Below the pieces are notes generated by a model that was given only the letters and a program-made list of their open reading frames with translations, was not told the origin of the DNA and did not search any database. Both the position numbers and the translations under genes were made by a program. DNA of 64,000 nt from Bacillota bacterium (GTDB taxonomy: Bacteria > Bacillota_I > Bacilli_A > RFN20 > CAG-288). Below, one piece after another: positions 23,508 through 32,476 of the stretch (within the stretch, counting starts at the first letter, position 1; every line of letters starts with the position of its first letter). The DNA lies in contig JAEWSP010000008.1 of assembly GCA_023459795.1 (NCBI GenBank), positions 1 to 64,000 of the forward strand, written 5' to 3'.

Positions 23508-25526
23508 ATGAACCTGTATGATGCAAGAGTAGGAAAGCTTCAGAGCCGGATGGTGAAGGACGGCATCAAAGCCTATATCATCCCGGCGACTGATCCGCAT
23601 TTGAGCGAAGCGTACTGCTCCCATTACGGAGCCGTCCGTTTCTACTTCTGTGCCTTCCAGGGGGAAGACGGAACACTCCTTGTAACGCAAGACCAGTGCT
23701 ACCTCTACACGGACGGACGGTACTGGACGGAAGCAGAGCAGGAACTTCAGAATACGTCCTGCCATCTGATTCCGGCTGGAAAGCCTGGAATTCCCAGTAT
23801 GGAAGACTATATCAAGGATAACAACCTATATCCTCTCGGATTGGATGCTTCCCTGTTTACACGCCGCCAGATTTCCGCTTTCCGGAAAGACAAGGACTCC
23901 AAGATCTTCTCTCTTTCGTATGCTTCCGAAGTCGAGAATCTCCCCTCGCTCCCGAAAGACAAGATCCGGAAGGTGGACGAGAAGCTTTTCGACGATAACC
24001 AGGAATCCAGGGTCAAGAAGATCCTGGCGATGGCAAAGAAGGACGGCGCAGAAGATGTCTTCTTAACCGCTCTCGACGATATTGCCTATGTGCTCGGATA
24101 CCGCGGAAGTGATATTCCGGATACTCCGGTCTTCTATTCCTATCTTTATCTCTGCGAAGACCAGACGATGGATTTCTTCATCGATTTCGACAAGCTCCCG
24201 GATGGATTCAAGAAGACCGGAACTATTCTCCGTGCCCATCCTTATGAATCCGTCTTTGATTTCCTGAAGTCCCGGATCGGGAGGAAAGTCCTGGTCGATC
24301 CGGAGAAGACGAATGCCAAGATACTCCAGTCCATTTCCGCTCCGGTATACGGAAGATCCCCTGCCTATCTCCTCAAGGCCGTGAAAGGACCTGTGGAGAT
24401 CGAGAATACCATCCGCGTCCAGGCTCTCGACGGACTGAAGGTCCTGAAGCTTATGAAGTACCTCGATGACAACATCGATTCCGGAACCTTGACGGAAAGA
24501 AACATCGCCTTATACCTGGACGGATTGCGAAAGGGCGATCTGGAATGCTTCTCCCCTTCTTTCGAGACGATCGCCGCCGTCGACAGCAATGCCGCCATGA
24601 TGCATTATGCACCGACGGATACGAAGTCCAGCAAGGTAACAAGGGACAACGAACTGCTCCTCGTTGATTCCGGCGGGCACTATTTCGGCGGAACGACGGA
24701 TATCACCCGTACTTTCGTCCTGAACAAGGAACCAAGCCACCAGGTGAAGCATGACTACACCCTGACTCTGAAATCCCATATCGACCTTGCCAACACCGTC
24801 TTCGAAGACGGATGCACCGGCCATTCCCTGGATCTGGCTGCCCGGGAAGTCATGTGGAAGGAAGGCCTGGACTACAAGTGCGGAACCGGCCACGGAGTCG
24901 GTTACATGCTCTGCGTCCATGAGGGACCGATCGGTTTTAGGTATTATGTAAGACCGGGAGTCGACGATTCCGACAAGCTCGTACCGGGACATATCATCAC
25001 GGATGAGCCCGGAGTCTACAAGGACGGGCAGTACGGAATCCGTCTGGAGAACGAACTGCTGGTCGTAAAGAAGACGGTCAGCGAGGATGACCAGGGAATA
25101 TTCCTGGGCTTTGAACCGATCTCCTATGTTCCTTTCGACCTCCGTGCCATCGATACGGAAATGCTTACGGACGAAGAACTGGACTGGCTGAATTCCTATA
25201 ACCGCCTGGTCTTCCGCAAGCTTGCGCCGTTAGCCAAGAAGGATCCGGATCCCGATCTCTTCGACTACCTTTCGGAATATACGAGAGGCCTGAGGAAGGA
25301 GATCCGGAATAAGGGAAGGGAAGAAGAAGCCAGCGAAGAAAACGACTTCGAGGAAGAGATGGAGGAACTGAATCCCGCCAAAGAGGAGCCTGCCCCAAAG
25401 GAAGACCCCAACGTTGTTTCCCCTAGCCTGGATGAACCCGGTTATTCCCTCTCCTCTACGGCATCGCCCAATATTGCCGGTTCCCCTATCAACAATCTGT
25501 CCGGGGAGGAAGAAAACAAGAAATGA
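23508..25526 (+). CDS. pepP: Xaa-Pro aminopeptidase (M24B), with acidic C-terminal tail
   Basis: Cytoplasmic metallopeptidase that removes N-terminal residues before proline. 672 residues: two creatinase-like N-domains, then the pita-bread catalytic domain with metal ligands in DSGGHYFGGTTDITR, GTGHGVGYM, HEGP and DEPGVY...RLENELLV. Start at 23508 has AAAGGAG 8 bases upstream. The last about 70 residues (EEEASEENDFEEEMEEL then Pro/Ser-rich) are disordered-looking and not part of the family. The stop overlaps trmL by 4 bases (ATGA). Confidence 0.93.
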   Translation: MNLYDARVGKLQSRMVKDGIKAYIIPATDPHLSEAYCSHYGAVRFYFCAFQGEDGTLLVTQDQCYLYTDGRYWTEAEQELQNTSCHLIPAGKPGIPSMEDYIKDNNLYPLGLDASLFTRRQISAFRKDKDSKIFSLSYASEVENLPSLPKDKIRKVDEKLFDDNQESRVKKILAMAKKDGAEDVFLTALDDIAYVLGYRGSDIPDTPVFYSYLYLCEDQTMDFFIDFDKLPDGFKKTGTILRAHPYESVFDFLKSRIGRKVLVDPEKTNAKILQSISAPVYGRSPAYLLKAVKGPVEIENTIRVQALDGLKVLKLMKYLDDNIDSGTLTERNIALYLDGLRKGDLECFSPSFETIAAVDSNAAMMHYAPTDTKSSKVTRDNELLLVDSGGHYFGGTTDITRTFVLNKEPSHQVKHDYTLTLKSHIDLANTVFEDGCTGHSLDLAAREVMWKEGLDYKCGTGHGVGYMLCVHEGPIGFRYYVRPGVDDSDKLVPGHIITDEPGVYKDGQYGIRLENELLVVKKTVSEDDQGIFLGFEPISYVPFDLRAIDTEMLTDEELDWLNSYNRLVFRKLAPLAKKDPDPDLFDYLSEYTRGLRKEIRNKGREEEASEENDFEEEMEELNPAKEEPAPKEDPNVVSPSLDEPGYSLSSTASPNIAGSPINNLSGEEENKK

Positions 25527-26050
25527 TCCGTGTCGCCCTCTTCGAGCCGGAGAAGCCGGCCAATACCGGCAATATCATCCGGACGTGCATGGCTTTCGAC
25601 TGCGCCTTAACCATCATCGGTCCGACGACGTTCGAAATATCGGATAAAGCCTTCCTAAGGGCGAAGATGGACTACGGGGTCGGTTTCCCGATCGAACGCA
25701 TTGCGACAATCGACTCCTTCCTTGCCAAATACAAAGCCGAAAACGGCTACTTCATCACCCGCTATGCAGACAAGACCTATACGAAGATGGAGGCAGATGA
25801 TCCGGCCAAGGATGTCTTCTTCCTCTTCGGAAGGGAATCGACAGGCATCCCCAAGAATGTCCTGAAGAGATATCCCGGCAGGGATCTCCGCATCCCGATG
25901 GCTATCAACGCCAGGAGCCTGAACCTCTCCAACTCCGTTGCCATCATTGTCAGCGAAGCCCTTAGGCAGCAGTCCTTCCACGGACTGGCCCTGCGGGAAG
26001 AGATCAAGGGAGAGGATTTCCTATCCCGCTATCCTGAGGGCAAGGAATAA
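25523..26050 (+). CDS. trmL: tRNA (cytidine/uridine-34-2'-O)-methyltransferase
   Basis: SPOUT-class methyltransferase that 2'-O-methylates the wobble base of some leucine tRNAs. 175 residues; conserved SPOUT motifs are EPEKPANTGNIIRTC near the N-terminus, FLFGRESTGIP in the middle, and IPM...SLNLSNSVAI (knotted SAM site) near the end. Length is slightly above the usual 155-160. Overlaps pepP by ATGA and is followed by an independent RNA gene. Confidence 0.9.
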   Translation: MIRVALFEPEKPANTGNIIRTCMAFDCALTIIGPTTFEISDKAFLRAKMDYGVGFPIERIATIDSFLAKYKAENGYFITRYADKTYTKMEADDPAKDVFFLFGRESTGIPKNVLKRYPGRDLRIPMAINARSLNLSNSVAIIVSEALRQQSFHGLALREEIKGEDFLSRYPEGKE

Positions 26051-26065
26051 GGTCTTTCCTTTCTC

Positions 26066-26094
26066 TTGCAATTAGCCAAGCCATGCCGTATTAT
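26066..26094 (+). promoter_or_regulatory. Promoter of the structured RNA at 26.1 kb
   Basis: -35 TTGCAA (26066-26071), 17-base spacer, -10 TATTAT (26089-26094). The -35 is the same as for the tRNA-Asn transcript. Confidence 0.75.
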
Positions 26095-26100
26095 AAAGTT

Positions 26101-26269
26101 ACCTAGCGAAAGCGCGTTTCCGACATATCTGTTCAGGGAACCTATATCGCCCGGGTGGTGTTGAAAGCCGGCCTTGAGTCGGTATCCTAAACCCTCGCTG
26201 CGGCGCCCACTTAATCTTTAGGGAATATCCCATTCTGCCAGGTAGGCGGGACTTCGGTCCCGTCTTTTT
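26101..26269 (+). ncRNA. Structured non-coding RNA, possibly 6S RNA
   Basis: About 169 bases with its own consensus promoter and an intrinsic terminator (GGCGGGAC TTCG GTCCCGTC TTTTT, 26245-26269) and no ORF. Ends pair (TACCT with AGGTA before the terminator), AGGGA near 26135 pairs with TATCCC near 26226, and a terminal hairpin GGGTGG.../...ACCC spans about 26154-26194. The segment CTGCGGCG (26199-26206) resembles the conserved 3' side of 6S RNA, and length fits 6S. It lacks the SRP RNA tetraloop and RNase P or tmRNA signatures. Family assignment is tentative. Confidence 0.5.
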
Positions 26270-26333
26270 CTTTATCCGTAACCCCTTTCATACAATCGGC
26301 AAGTGAATCGTTATCAGCCCCCGCTCTTGGGTA

Positions 26334-26361
26334 TGGTAGAATAACTTAGTTATTCTGGAGG
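26334..26361 (+). promoter_or_regulatory. tkt promoter with operator-like palindrome
   Basis: Extended -10 TGGTAGAAT (26334-26342) merges into a perfect palindrome AGAATAACT-T-AGTTATTCT (26338-26356), directly followed by SD GGAGG. A protein bound there would block both transcription and, in RNA form, a hairpin would sit on the SD. Confidence 0.55.
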
Positions 26362-26366
26362 AACCT

Positions 26367-28352
26367 ATGAAATACGACCGTATTGCAGTCAGTTCTCTTC
26401 GTGGACTATCGCTGGACATGATTACGAAGGCCAATTCGGGCCATCCTGGAATCTGCCTTAGCGCTGCCCCGCTCCTTTATACCCTGTACACCCGTCACCT
26501 GGTATCGGATCCGAACCATCCCGACTGGATCAACCGGGACCGTTTTATCCTTTCGGCCGGACATGGCTCTGCCCTTCTTTATGCCAACCTTTACCTGGCC
26601 GGTTTCCATGTTCCGATGGATCAGCTCAAGCTTTTCCGGCAGCTGGATTCCCTTTGCCCGGGACATCCGGAAGTCGGGCACACCCCGGGAGTCGACGCAA
26701 CCAGCGGCCCTCTTGGCCAGGGTCTTGCCCAGGCCGTCGGATTCGCTCTTGCCGAAACCCATCTCCAGACCCTCTATCCGGAAGGCGAGAAGCTTATCAA
26801 CCATTACACTTATGCCCTCTGCGGGGACGGATGCCTGGAAGAAGGGGTTTCCCAGGAAGCCATCTCCTTGGCCGGGCTTTACAAGCTGAACAAGCTCATC
26901 CTTCTCTATGACCGCAACGACTGCACTCTGGACGGACCGCTCGTCCAGTCCTCCGTCGAAGATGTCGCGCTTCGTTTTGAAGCGGCCGGATGGAATGTCC
27001 TGAAGGTTGCGGACGGAAACGACGTCGAGGAAATCGACAAGGCTTTGTCCTTGGCCAAGACCAGCAAGGCCAAGCCGACCATCATCATCTGCCACACCAT
27101 TATCGGGTACGGATCTCCCCTAGCCGGAACGGCTGCCAGCCACGGCAAGCCGCTCTCCCTTTCCGATGTCATCGTAACCAAGGAGAACTTAGGTGTTTCC
27201 TTTGCTTCCTTCGATGTTCCGGAAGAAGCCGTCCTTGCCTACCGCGAGTCTTTCACCAAGCGAGGAGCCTTGGCCTACCTTTCCTATCAGAAGGAATCGG
27301 AAGCTTACAGCCTAAGCCATCCGGAGGAATACCAGAAGTTCAGGGATTCCCTGACCAACGATATCTCCCCTCTTCTCTTCCGGAATGCTCCGGTCTATCC
27401 GAAGGACTACAGCAATGCCACAAGGAATACTTCCAATGCCCTGCTCGACCTCCTTTCCACGGAAGTCCCGCAGCTTATCGGAGGAAGCGCGGATGTCGCT
27501 TCCAGCGTCAAGACGAAGGTTAAGGAATTCCAGAACTACACGGCCCAGAACCGGAGCGGAAAGAACCTCTGCTTCGGAATCCGGGAATTCGGCGAAGCCT
27601 CCCTGCAGAACGGTATGCTTCTCCACGGAGGTCTAAGGACCTTTGTGGGAAGCTTCCTCGTCTTTGTCGACTATATGAAGCCGGCTATCCGTATGGCAGC
27701 CATGGAGAAGATCCCAGCCGTCTATCTCTTCAGCCATGACTCCGTCGATGTCGGAGAGGACGGACCGACCCACCAGCCGATCGAACAGCTGACCATGCTC
27801 CGTTCCATCCCGAATCTTTCCGTTTTCCGTCCGGGAGATGCCGTCGAGACTTCTGCCGCCTATAAAGCTGCCTTCTCTTCCACGGACCATCCGACGGCAC
27901 TGATCCTTACCAGGCAGAATGTCGTAAACAACCCCGGCACCAGCTTTGAAGGCGCCCTGAAAGGCGGATATGTCGTCAGCTACGAGAAAGGCGACAAGCC
28001 TTCCTACACCCTCCTTGCCACCGGATCGGAAGTCAACAAGGCCGTAAGCCTTCAGAAGATCCTCCTCGAGAAGGGAATCAATACGAGAGTCGTCTCCCTT
28101 CCGTCCCTGGATGTCTTCGACAAGCAGACCGAGGAATACAGGAACGAAGTATACGGAGCAGAATACTCCAAGCGTTTCTTCCTGGAGATGGGAAAGACGG
28201 ATCTCCTCTACAAGTATGCCGGAAATCCTATCGGCATCGATACCTTCGGAACTTCCGCACCGGACAAGGATGCGGAGAAGAAGATGGGATTCGATCTTGC
28301 TGCCCTTACGATCAGGATCCTGGACCGTATCCGGGTTCTGGAAGGCAAATAA
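26367..28352 (+). CDS. tkt: Transketolase
   Basis: Thiamine-diphosphate enzyme of the pentose phosphate pathway. 661 residues, normal length. Seen in order: GHPG...SAAPLLYTLY (substrate His), GHGSALLYA, GPLGQGLAQAVG, the ThDP-binding GDGCLEEGVSQEA, HDSVDVGEDGPTHQPIEQL (transketolase motif), and the C-terminal domain with TGSEV. SD GGAGG at 26357-26361. Its terminator separates it from the glycosylase gene. Confidence 0.96.
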   Translation: MKYDRIAVSSLRGLSLDMITKANSGHPGICLSAAPLLYTLYTRHLVSDPNHPDWINRDRFILSAGHGSALLYANLYLAGFHVPMDQLKLFRQLDSLCPGHPEVGHTPGVDATSGPLGQGLAQAVGFALAETHLQTLYPEGEKLINHYTYALCGDGCLEEGVSQEAISLAGLYKLNKLILLYDRNDCTLDGPLVQSSVEDVALRFEAAGWNVLKVADGNDVEEIDKALSLAKTSKAKPTIIICHTIIGYGSPLAGTAASHGKPLSLSDVIVTKENLGVSFASFDVPEEAVLAYRESFTKRGALAYLSYQKESEAYSLSHPEEYQKFRDSLTNDISPLLFRNAPVYPKDYSNATRNTSNALLDLLSTEVPQLIGGSADVASSVKTKVKEFQNYTAQNRSGKNLCFGIREFGEASLQNGMLLHGGLRTFVGSFLVFVDYMKPAIRMAAMEKIPAVYLFSHDSVDVGEDGPTHQPIEQLTMLRSIPNLSVFRPGDAVETSAAYKAAFSSTDHPTALILTRQNVVNNPGTSFEGALKGGYVVSYEKGDKPSYTLLATGSEVNKAVSLQKILLEKGINTRVVSLPSLDVFDKQTEEYRNEVYGAEYSKRFFLEMGKTDLLYKYAGNPIGIDTFGTSAPDKDAEKKMGFDLAALTIRILDRIRVLEGK

Positions 28353-28356
28353 CAAC

Positions 28357-28379
28357 GGGCGGGATCTTCCCGCCCTTTT
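28357..28379 (+). terminator. tkt terminator
   Basis: GGGCGGG, loop ATCTT, CCCGCCC, then TTTT; the SD of the next gene (AAGGAG) follows outside the hairpin. Confidence 0.8.
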
Positions 28380-28394
28380 ATAAAGGAGACAAAC

Positions 28395-28886
28395 ATGGAC
28401 GAAACCTTTGTAACGCACGAAAGCCTGCCGCCTTTCTACTCCCCTTCTTCCAGAGTCCTTATCCTCGGATCTTTTCCAAGCATCGCTTCCAGGGCGAAAG
28501 GCTTCTACTATGCCCATCCCCAGAACCGGTTCTTCCGGACGCTCTCTCTTGTCTTCGAAAAGCCCTATCCGGTTTCCACCAAGGAGCGGAAGGAGTTCCT
28601 TCTCTCTAACCATATCGCTCTTTACGACGTGCTTTATTCCTGCACCATAAAAGGGAGCAGCGACAGCTCCATAAAGGACGCAGTCCCTGCCGACCTTTCC
28701 CGGATCCTATCCTCCTGCCCGATAAGGAGGATCTTCACCACCGGAAAGACGGCAACCGACCTTTTCCGGAAATTCCACAAGGAGGAGTGCTTCTATCTCC
28801 CTTCCCCGAGCGGGGCAAACGCCTTTACCTCAATGGAGAAGCTTGTCCTTGCCTACAAGGCAGTAAGGGAAGCCGTAGGAAAATAG
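28395..28886 (+). CDS. DNA-deoxyinosine (hypoxanthine) glycosylase, UDG family 6
   Basis: 163 residues. The start VLILGSFPSIASRAKGFYYAHPQNRFF is the signature of hypoxanthine-DNA glycosylases (UDG superfamily family 6), which excise deaminated adenine to start base excision repair. The catalytic Asn lies in PQNRFF, and the C-terminal motif LPSPSGAN corresponds to the UDG active-site loop. It fits with the repair genes elsewhere in the window (nth, rarA). A G/T-mismatch (Mug-like) specificity is the alternative. Confidence 0.82.
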   Translation: MDETFVTHESLPPFYSPSSRVLILGSFPSIASRAKGFYYAHPQNRFFRTLSLVFEKPYPVSTKERKEFLLSNHIALYDVLYSCTIKGSSDSSIKDAVPADLSRILSSCPIRRIFTTGKTATDLFRKFHKEECFYLPSPSGANAFTSMEKLVLAYKAVREAVGK

Positions 28887-28912
28887 AAGCAAACCAATCG
28901 AGATATGAAAAG

Positions 28913-28940
28913 TTGCCAGCCTAGGAAGGCTGGCAATTTC
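28913..28940. terminator. Bidirectional terminator between the glycosylase and serine dehydratase genes
   Basis: TTGCCAGCC, loop TAGGAA, GGCTGGCAA, followed by TTTC on the plus strand and by AACTTTTC on the minus strand. Serves two converging genes. Confidence 0.75.
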
Positions 28941-30162
28941 ATTTCAATTCTTCTTTCCCTAGGACTTTTGCAAGTCCCCCGAGTCCGGTCTCCTTGAGAT
29001 CGCTCGGAATCTCGCTCCCGGTCTGCTTCATCGCTTCGACGACGTCATCGAAGGAGACGCGGTTGCGGCGGAAGGAAGCTATATTCTTGCTGAAAAGGTA
29101 GGAGGCATAGGAGTGAATTGCGGCCATCCCGTTCCTCTCGATGCAGGGGATCTGGACATAGCCGTCTACCGGATCGCAGGTAAGGCCTAGGAAGTGCTCC
29201 ATTGCGACCTCGGCACCGTATTCGATCTGGTGCAGGGAAAGGCTGTTCAGGACGCAGAGGGAGGCGGAAGCAAAGCTGGAAGCCGAACCGATTTCGGCCT
29301 GGCATCCAAGCAGGGCGCCGCTGATGCTGGCATTCCCCTTGATGAAGTTGCAGACAAGGGCTCCGGAGAGGTAGGCTTTCACAAGCTCAGGGACGGTCTT
29401 GTTCCTGTACCTGTATTCGTAGTAGAGGACAGCCGGGACAACGCCGGCTGCTCCGCAGGTAGGAGAAGTGACGATCATCTCACCCCTGGCGTTGGATTCG
29501 GCGATCGCATAGGCAAAGGCGGTAAGAAGCATATCCCTGTTGTCGGCAGGATCGTAGATGCCTTTTGCCTTGGCAAGGATCTCCCCGCTTACGGCCTTGA
29601 GGTGCAGAGGACCAGGCAGAATGCCGTTTGTCTTCAGGCCTTTCTCGAGGGTAGCAAAAGAGGTCAGGAGCATCTTCTCCCCGTAGGCATATATGTCCTC
29701 CCCTTCCAGGGAGAGGATAGCGTCATATATGGAGGCAAGATGATTGGCAGCAAGGGATTTCTTCATTTCCCCGAAGGTATTGAAAGGATATACCTCCAAA
29801 GGAGAATAGGAACCGCCTTCCAGCTGGTAGGCGCCTCCTCCGATGCTTAAGAACCGTTCCTTGAAGACAGTTCCGTCTTTCCCGTAGGCGACAAGCTCCA
29901 TCGTATTGGGATGGGTCAGCCCCTTGAGCCTCGGGTCGAAGAAGACCTTTACGTCCTTGCCCTCGAACGCCTGGCGGATGATCCTGTCCGTTCCGTGGCC
30001 TTTCCCGGTAAGTCCCAGGGAACCTAAAAGCGTCACCTCATACCTAACCGGCATGAGGGAAGCCGAATCGGCAAGGAAACGGTGGCTGATACGGAAAGGA
30101 CCGATGGTATGGCTGGAGGACGGACCTGGTCCCAGGATCAGAAGATTCTTGAGCGATTTCAT
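28939..30162 (-). CDS. sdaA: L-serine dehydratase, single-chain iron-sulfur type
   Basis: Deaminates L-serine to pyruvate and ammonia with a [4Fe-4S] cluster. 407 residues join the beta part (GPSSSHTIGPFR at the N-terminus, serine-binding SSSHT) to the alpha part. Cluster cysteines are in TSPTCGAAGVVP, LLGCQAEIG, and CDPVDGYVQIPCIERN. In many Firmicutes the two parts are separate genes (sdaAB and sdaAA) or a 450-residue fusion; this one is somewhat shorter. Transcribed alone. Confidence 0.93.
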   Translation of the reverse strand: MKSLKNLLILGPGPSSSHTIGPFRISHRFLADSASLMPVRYEVTLLGSLGLTGKGHGTDRIIRQAFEGKDVKVFFDPRLKGLTHPNTMELVAYGKDGTVFKERFLSIGGGAYQLEGGSYSPLEVYPFNTFGEMKKSLAANHLASIYDAILSLEGEDIYAYGEKMLLTSFATLEKGLKTNGILPGPLHLKAVSGEILAKAKGIYDPADNRDMLLTAFAYAIAESNARGEMIVTSPTCGAAGVVPAVLYYEYRYRNKTVPELVKAYLSGALVCNFIKGNASISGALLGCQAEIGSASSFASASLCVLNSLSLHQIEYGAEVAMEHFLGLTCDPVDGYVQIPCIERNGMAAIHSYASYLFSKNIASFRRNRVSFDDVVEAMKQTGSEIPSDLKETGLGGLAKVLGKEELK

Positions 30163-30218
30163 CCTGTCTATTCTACCTTTTCTATAGGGGAAAGAAACTA
30201 TTTTCGGGAGGAAGGAAA

Positions 30219-30246
30219 CAAAAAAAGGAAGAGCCGAAGCTCTTCC
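30219..30246 (-). terminator. rpsU terminator
   Basis: Minus strand: GGAAGAG, loop CTTCGG, CTCTTCC, followed by TTTTTTTG (30219-30226). Confidence 0.85.
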
Positions 30247-30262
30247 CCTGATGTCGCGACAA

Positions 30263-30433
30263 TTAGTGGCGGCGTCTTGCGTTCTCGGACTTAACCTTGC
30301 GGCGTAATCCCTTCTTTAGGAAGAAATCGTGCTTGCGGTAGTCCGCGATGGTTCCGGCCTTGTTGACCATACGCTTGAATCTCTTCATCGCGTCGTCTAA
30401 GGTCTCGCCATCTCTAACGATGGTCTTCGGCAA
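30263..30433 (-). CDS. rpsU: 30S ribosomal protein S21
   Basis: 56 residues reading MPKTIVRDGETLDD at the start and ending ENARRRH, the complete S21 fold. S21 helps initiation by contacting the anti-SD end of 16S rRNA. The start codon is TTG at 30431-30433, seven bases after AGGTGGTG; an ATG closer to the SD is out of frame. The use of TTG for a highly expressed ribosomal protein is unusual. Monocistronic. Confidence 0.95.
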   Translation of the reverse strand: MPKTIVRDGETLDDAMKRFKRMVNKAGTIADYRKHDFFLKKGLRRKVKSENARRRH

Positions 30434-30503
30434 TGTGCATCACCACCTTTCTATAGCCGAGGGATATTCTACAAGATGAAGATGAGAAAGGCAAGAATCT
30501 TTT

Positions 30504-30534
30504 TTGGCAAAAAAGCCTTCCGCTGTCTTATAAT
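30504..30534 (+). promoter_or_regulatory. Patatin gene promoter
   Basis: -35 TTGGCA, 19-base spacer, -10 TATAAT (30529-30534), only 8 bases before the ATG. Confidence 0.5.
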
Positions 30535-30542
30535 CCAACCAT

Positions 30543-31397
30543 ATGGAACAGCAGAAAGAGTACGGCTTCGCCCTCGGCGGAGGAGGAGCTAAGGCTTTCG
30601 CCCAGCTCGGTGCCATCAAAGCATTGTCGGAAGAAGGGATTCTCCCCTCCTATTTTTCCGGTTCCAGCATGGGGGCCGTCAATGCCATCCTCCTAGCTTC
30701 CGGGTATACTCTTGAAAAAGTCGAGGACTTCTACCTCCAGAACAGGATCCGGGATTTCTTCGGCCTTGGATTATTCTGCTTCCGGAACGACCGGATCGGC
30801 AAGGCCGTCCTTTCAATGACCGAGAAGAAAGGATATACGAAGCTCGAAGATCTTCCCAGGAAAGTCTATATCCCGGCAACGGTACCGGATATCAACCTCC
30901 GGATAGTCCTCAGGAAAGGCTGCATCGACCAGGTCGTTATGGCCTCCACCTCTTCCTTCCTTGTCCACCCCTATCTCGTGAAGGATATTTCCATAAGGCG
31001 ACAGATCATCCAGCAGAGCCACGGCATATACGGAAAGAACCGTTTCCTCTACCTGAAGGACAGCTGCTATTCCTCCAACGTCCCCTTCGAACTCCTTGAC
31101 CTGATCCGGAGCGAGGACAAAGGCCACCAGGATATCCCCCACAGGGATATAGCCTTCGACATCATCCCGGAATTCAAGAAGACCCATTTCCTTCCTCTCG
31201 ACCGTTTCAACAAGAAAGTCCTGGCCAACGATCTGAACCGGAAGCTCTTCTTCGAAGAGAACGAAAAAGGCCTTTACCTTTCTTTGGATTTCAACATCGC
31301 CCAGACCGATTTCTCCGTCAAAGCCTGCCAGAAAGGCTTCAAGAAGAGCTATGAATACGTGAAGCGGATTTTATCGGCAAAGAAAAATACCCTTTAG
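30543..31397 (+). CDS. Patatin-like phospholipase
   Basis: 284 residues, RssA/YlbK-like. Oxyanion hole GGGGAKAF (residues 12-19) and nucleophile elbow GSSMG (Ser42) are intact. The Ser-Asp dyad motif usually reads DGG/DGA followed by N-x-P; here it reads KDSCYSSNVPFELL, so the Asp is kept but the glycine after it is serine, which may alter activity. No signal peptide, so it acts inside the cell or at the inner membrane face. No SD, and the ATG is at the predicted transcription start. Confidence 0.85.
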   Translation: MEQQKEYGFALGGGGAKAFAQLGAIKALSEEGILPSYFSGSSMGAVNAILLASGYTLEKVEDFYLQNRIRDFFGLGLFCFRNDRIGKAVLSMTEKKGYTKLEDLPRKVYIPATVPDINLRIVLRKGCIDQVVMASTSSFLVHPYLVKDISIRRQIIQQSHGIYGKNRFLYLKDSCYSSNVPFELLDLIRSEDKGHQDIPHRDIAFDIIPEFKKTHFLPLDRFNKKVLANDLNRKLFFEENEKGLYLSLDFNIAQTDFSVKACQKGFKKSYEYVKRILSAKKNTL

Positions 31398-31449
31398 GTT
31401 CCTTCTTTTGTCTTATAATGTCCCTGTTGCGGAATAAAGGAGACTTTCC

Positions 31450-32466
31450 ATGAAAACAGTCTTAGTCACCGGCGGTTCCGGATTCATCGGAACCCATACG
31501 GATGTCGAGCTTCTGAGCCGCGGATTCCAGGTCATCGTCGTGGACAACCTTTCCAATTCCTCCGAGGAAGCACTCCGGAGAGTCGAAAGGATCACGGGCA
31601 AGAAGGTGAAATTCTATAAGACAGACCTTCTCGACGAGAAGAAGACGGAAGAGATCTTCCAGGAGAACAAGATCGACTTCGTCATCCACTTCGCTGCCTA
31701 CAAGGCTGTCGGAGAGAGCGTCGCCGATCCGATCAAGTATTACGAGAACAACCTCGGTTCCACCCTCGTCCTCCTGAAGCTTATGAAGAAGTACGGCGTG
31801 AAGAACCTGATCTTCTCCTCCTCCGCTACGGTCTACGGAAACCCGGAGAGGCTTCCCCTTACGGAAGACTGCCGTGCAGACGATTCCACCAACCCTTACG
31901 GAGAGACCAAGGTCATGATCGAGCGGATGCTGATGGATGTCGCCCACTCCGATCCTAGCTGGAACATCATCCTTCTCCGCTACTTCAATCCGATCGGCGC
32001 CCACGAATCGGGTCTTATCGGAGAGAATCCGAAAGGAATCCCGGCAAACCTCATGCCCTATATCTCCAAGGTCGCTCTCGGAAAGCTTGACCATCTCACC
32101 ATCTACGGAAACGACTACGACACCAAGGACGGCACCGGAGTAAGGGACTACATCCATGTCATGGATCTGGCTTCCGGACACGTCGCTGCCATCGAGCACT
32201 GCGAGAAGCCGGGCATCCATATCTACAACCTCGGAACCGGACACGGAGTCTCCGTCCTGGAGATGGTGAATGCCTTCATGAAGGCAACCGGAGTGAATGT
32301 GAAGTATGCCTTCGGTCCCCGCCGTCCCGGAGACATCGCTTCCTGCTATGCATCGAGCGAGAAGGCCGAGAAGGAACTCGGCTGGAAAGCCAAGTACAGC
32401 CTCGAGGATATGATGCGCGACCAGTGGAACTGGCAGAGCAAGAATCCGAACGGCTACGGCAAGTAG
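31450..32466 (+). CDS. galE: UDP-glucose 4-epimerase
   Basis: Interconverts UDP-glucose and UDP-galactose (Leloir pathway and surface-sugar supply). 338 residues. NAD-binding TGGSGFIGTHT at residues 7-17, catalytic Ser in SSSATVYG, catalytic Tyr/Lys in NPYGETK, and the C-terminal GDIASCYA segment. SD AAAGGAG precedes the ATG and a TATAAT box lies at 31414-31419. Not linked to galK/galT here, so the product may feed glycan synthesis. Confidence 0.95.
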   Translation: MKTVLVTGGSGFIGTHTDVELLSRGFQVIVVDNLSNSSEEALRRVERITGKKVKFYKTDLLDEKKTEEIFQENKIDFVIHFAAYKAVGESVADPIKYYENNLGSTLVLLKLMKKYGVKNLIFSSSATVYGNPERLPLTEDCRADDSTNPYGETKVMIERMLMDVAHSDPSWNIILLRYFNPIGAHESGLIGENPKGIPANLMPYISKVALGKLDHLTIYGNDYDTKDGTGVRDYIHVMDLASGHVAAIEHCEKPGIHIYNLGTGHGVSVLEMVNAFMKATGVNVKYAFGPRRPGDIASCYASSEKAEKELGWKAKYSLEDMMRDQWNWQSKNPNGYGK

Positions 32467-32476
32467 AAACGAATAA

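Noticed and set aside
26101..26269. SRP (4.5S) RNA, tmRNA or RNase P RNA
   Set aside because: The GGAAGNAAGCAG-type SRP loop, tmRNA CCA end and the RNase P core motifs are not present.
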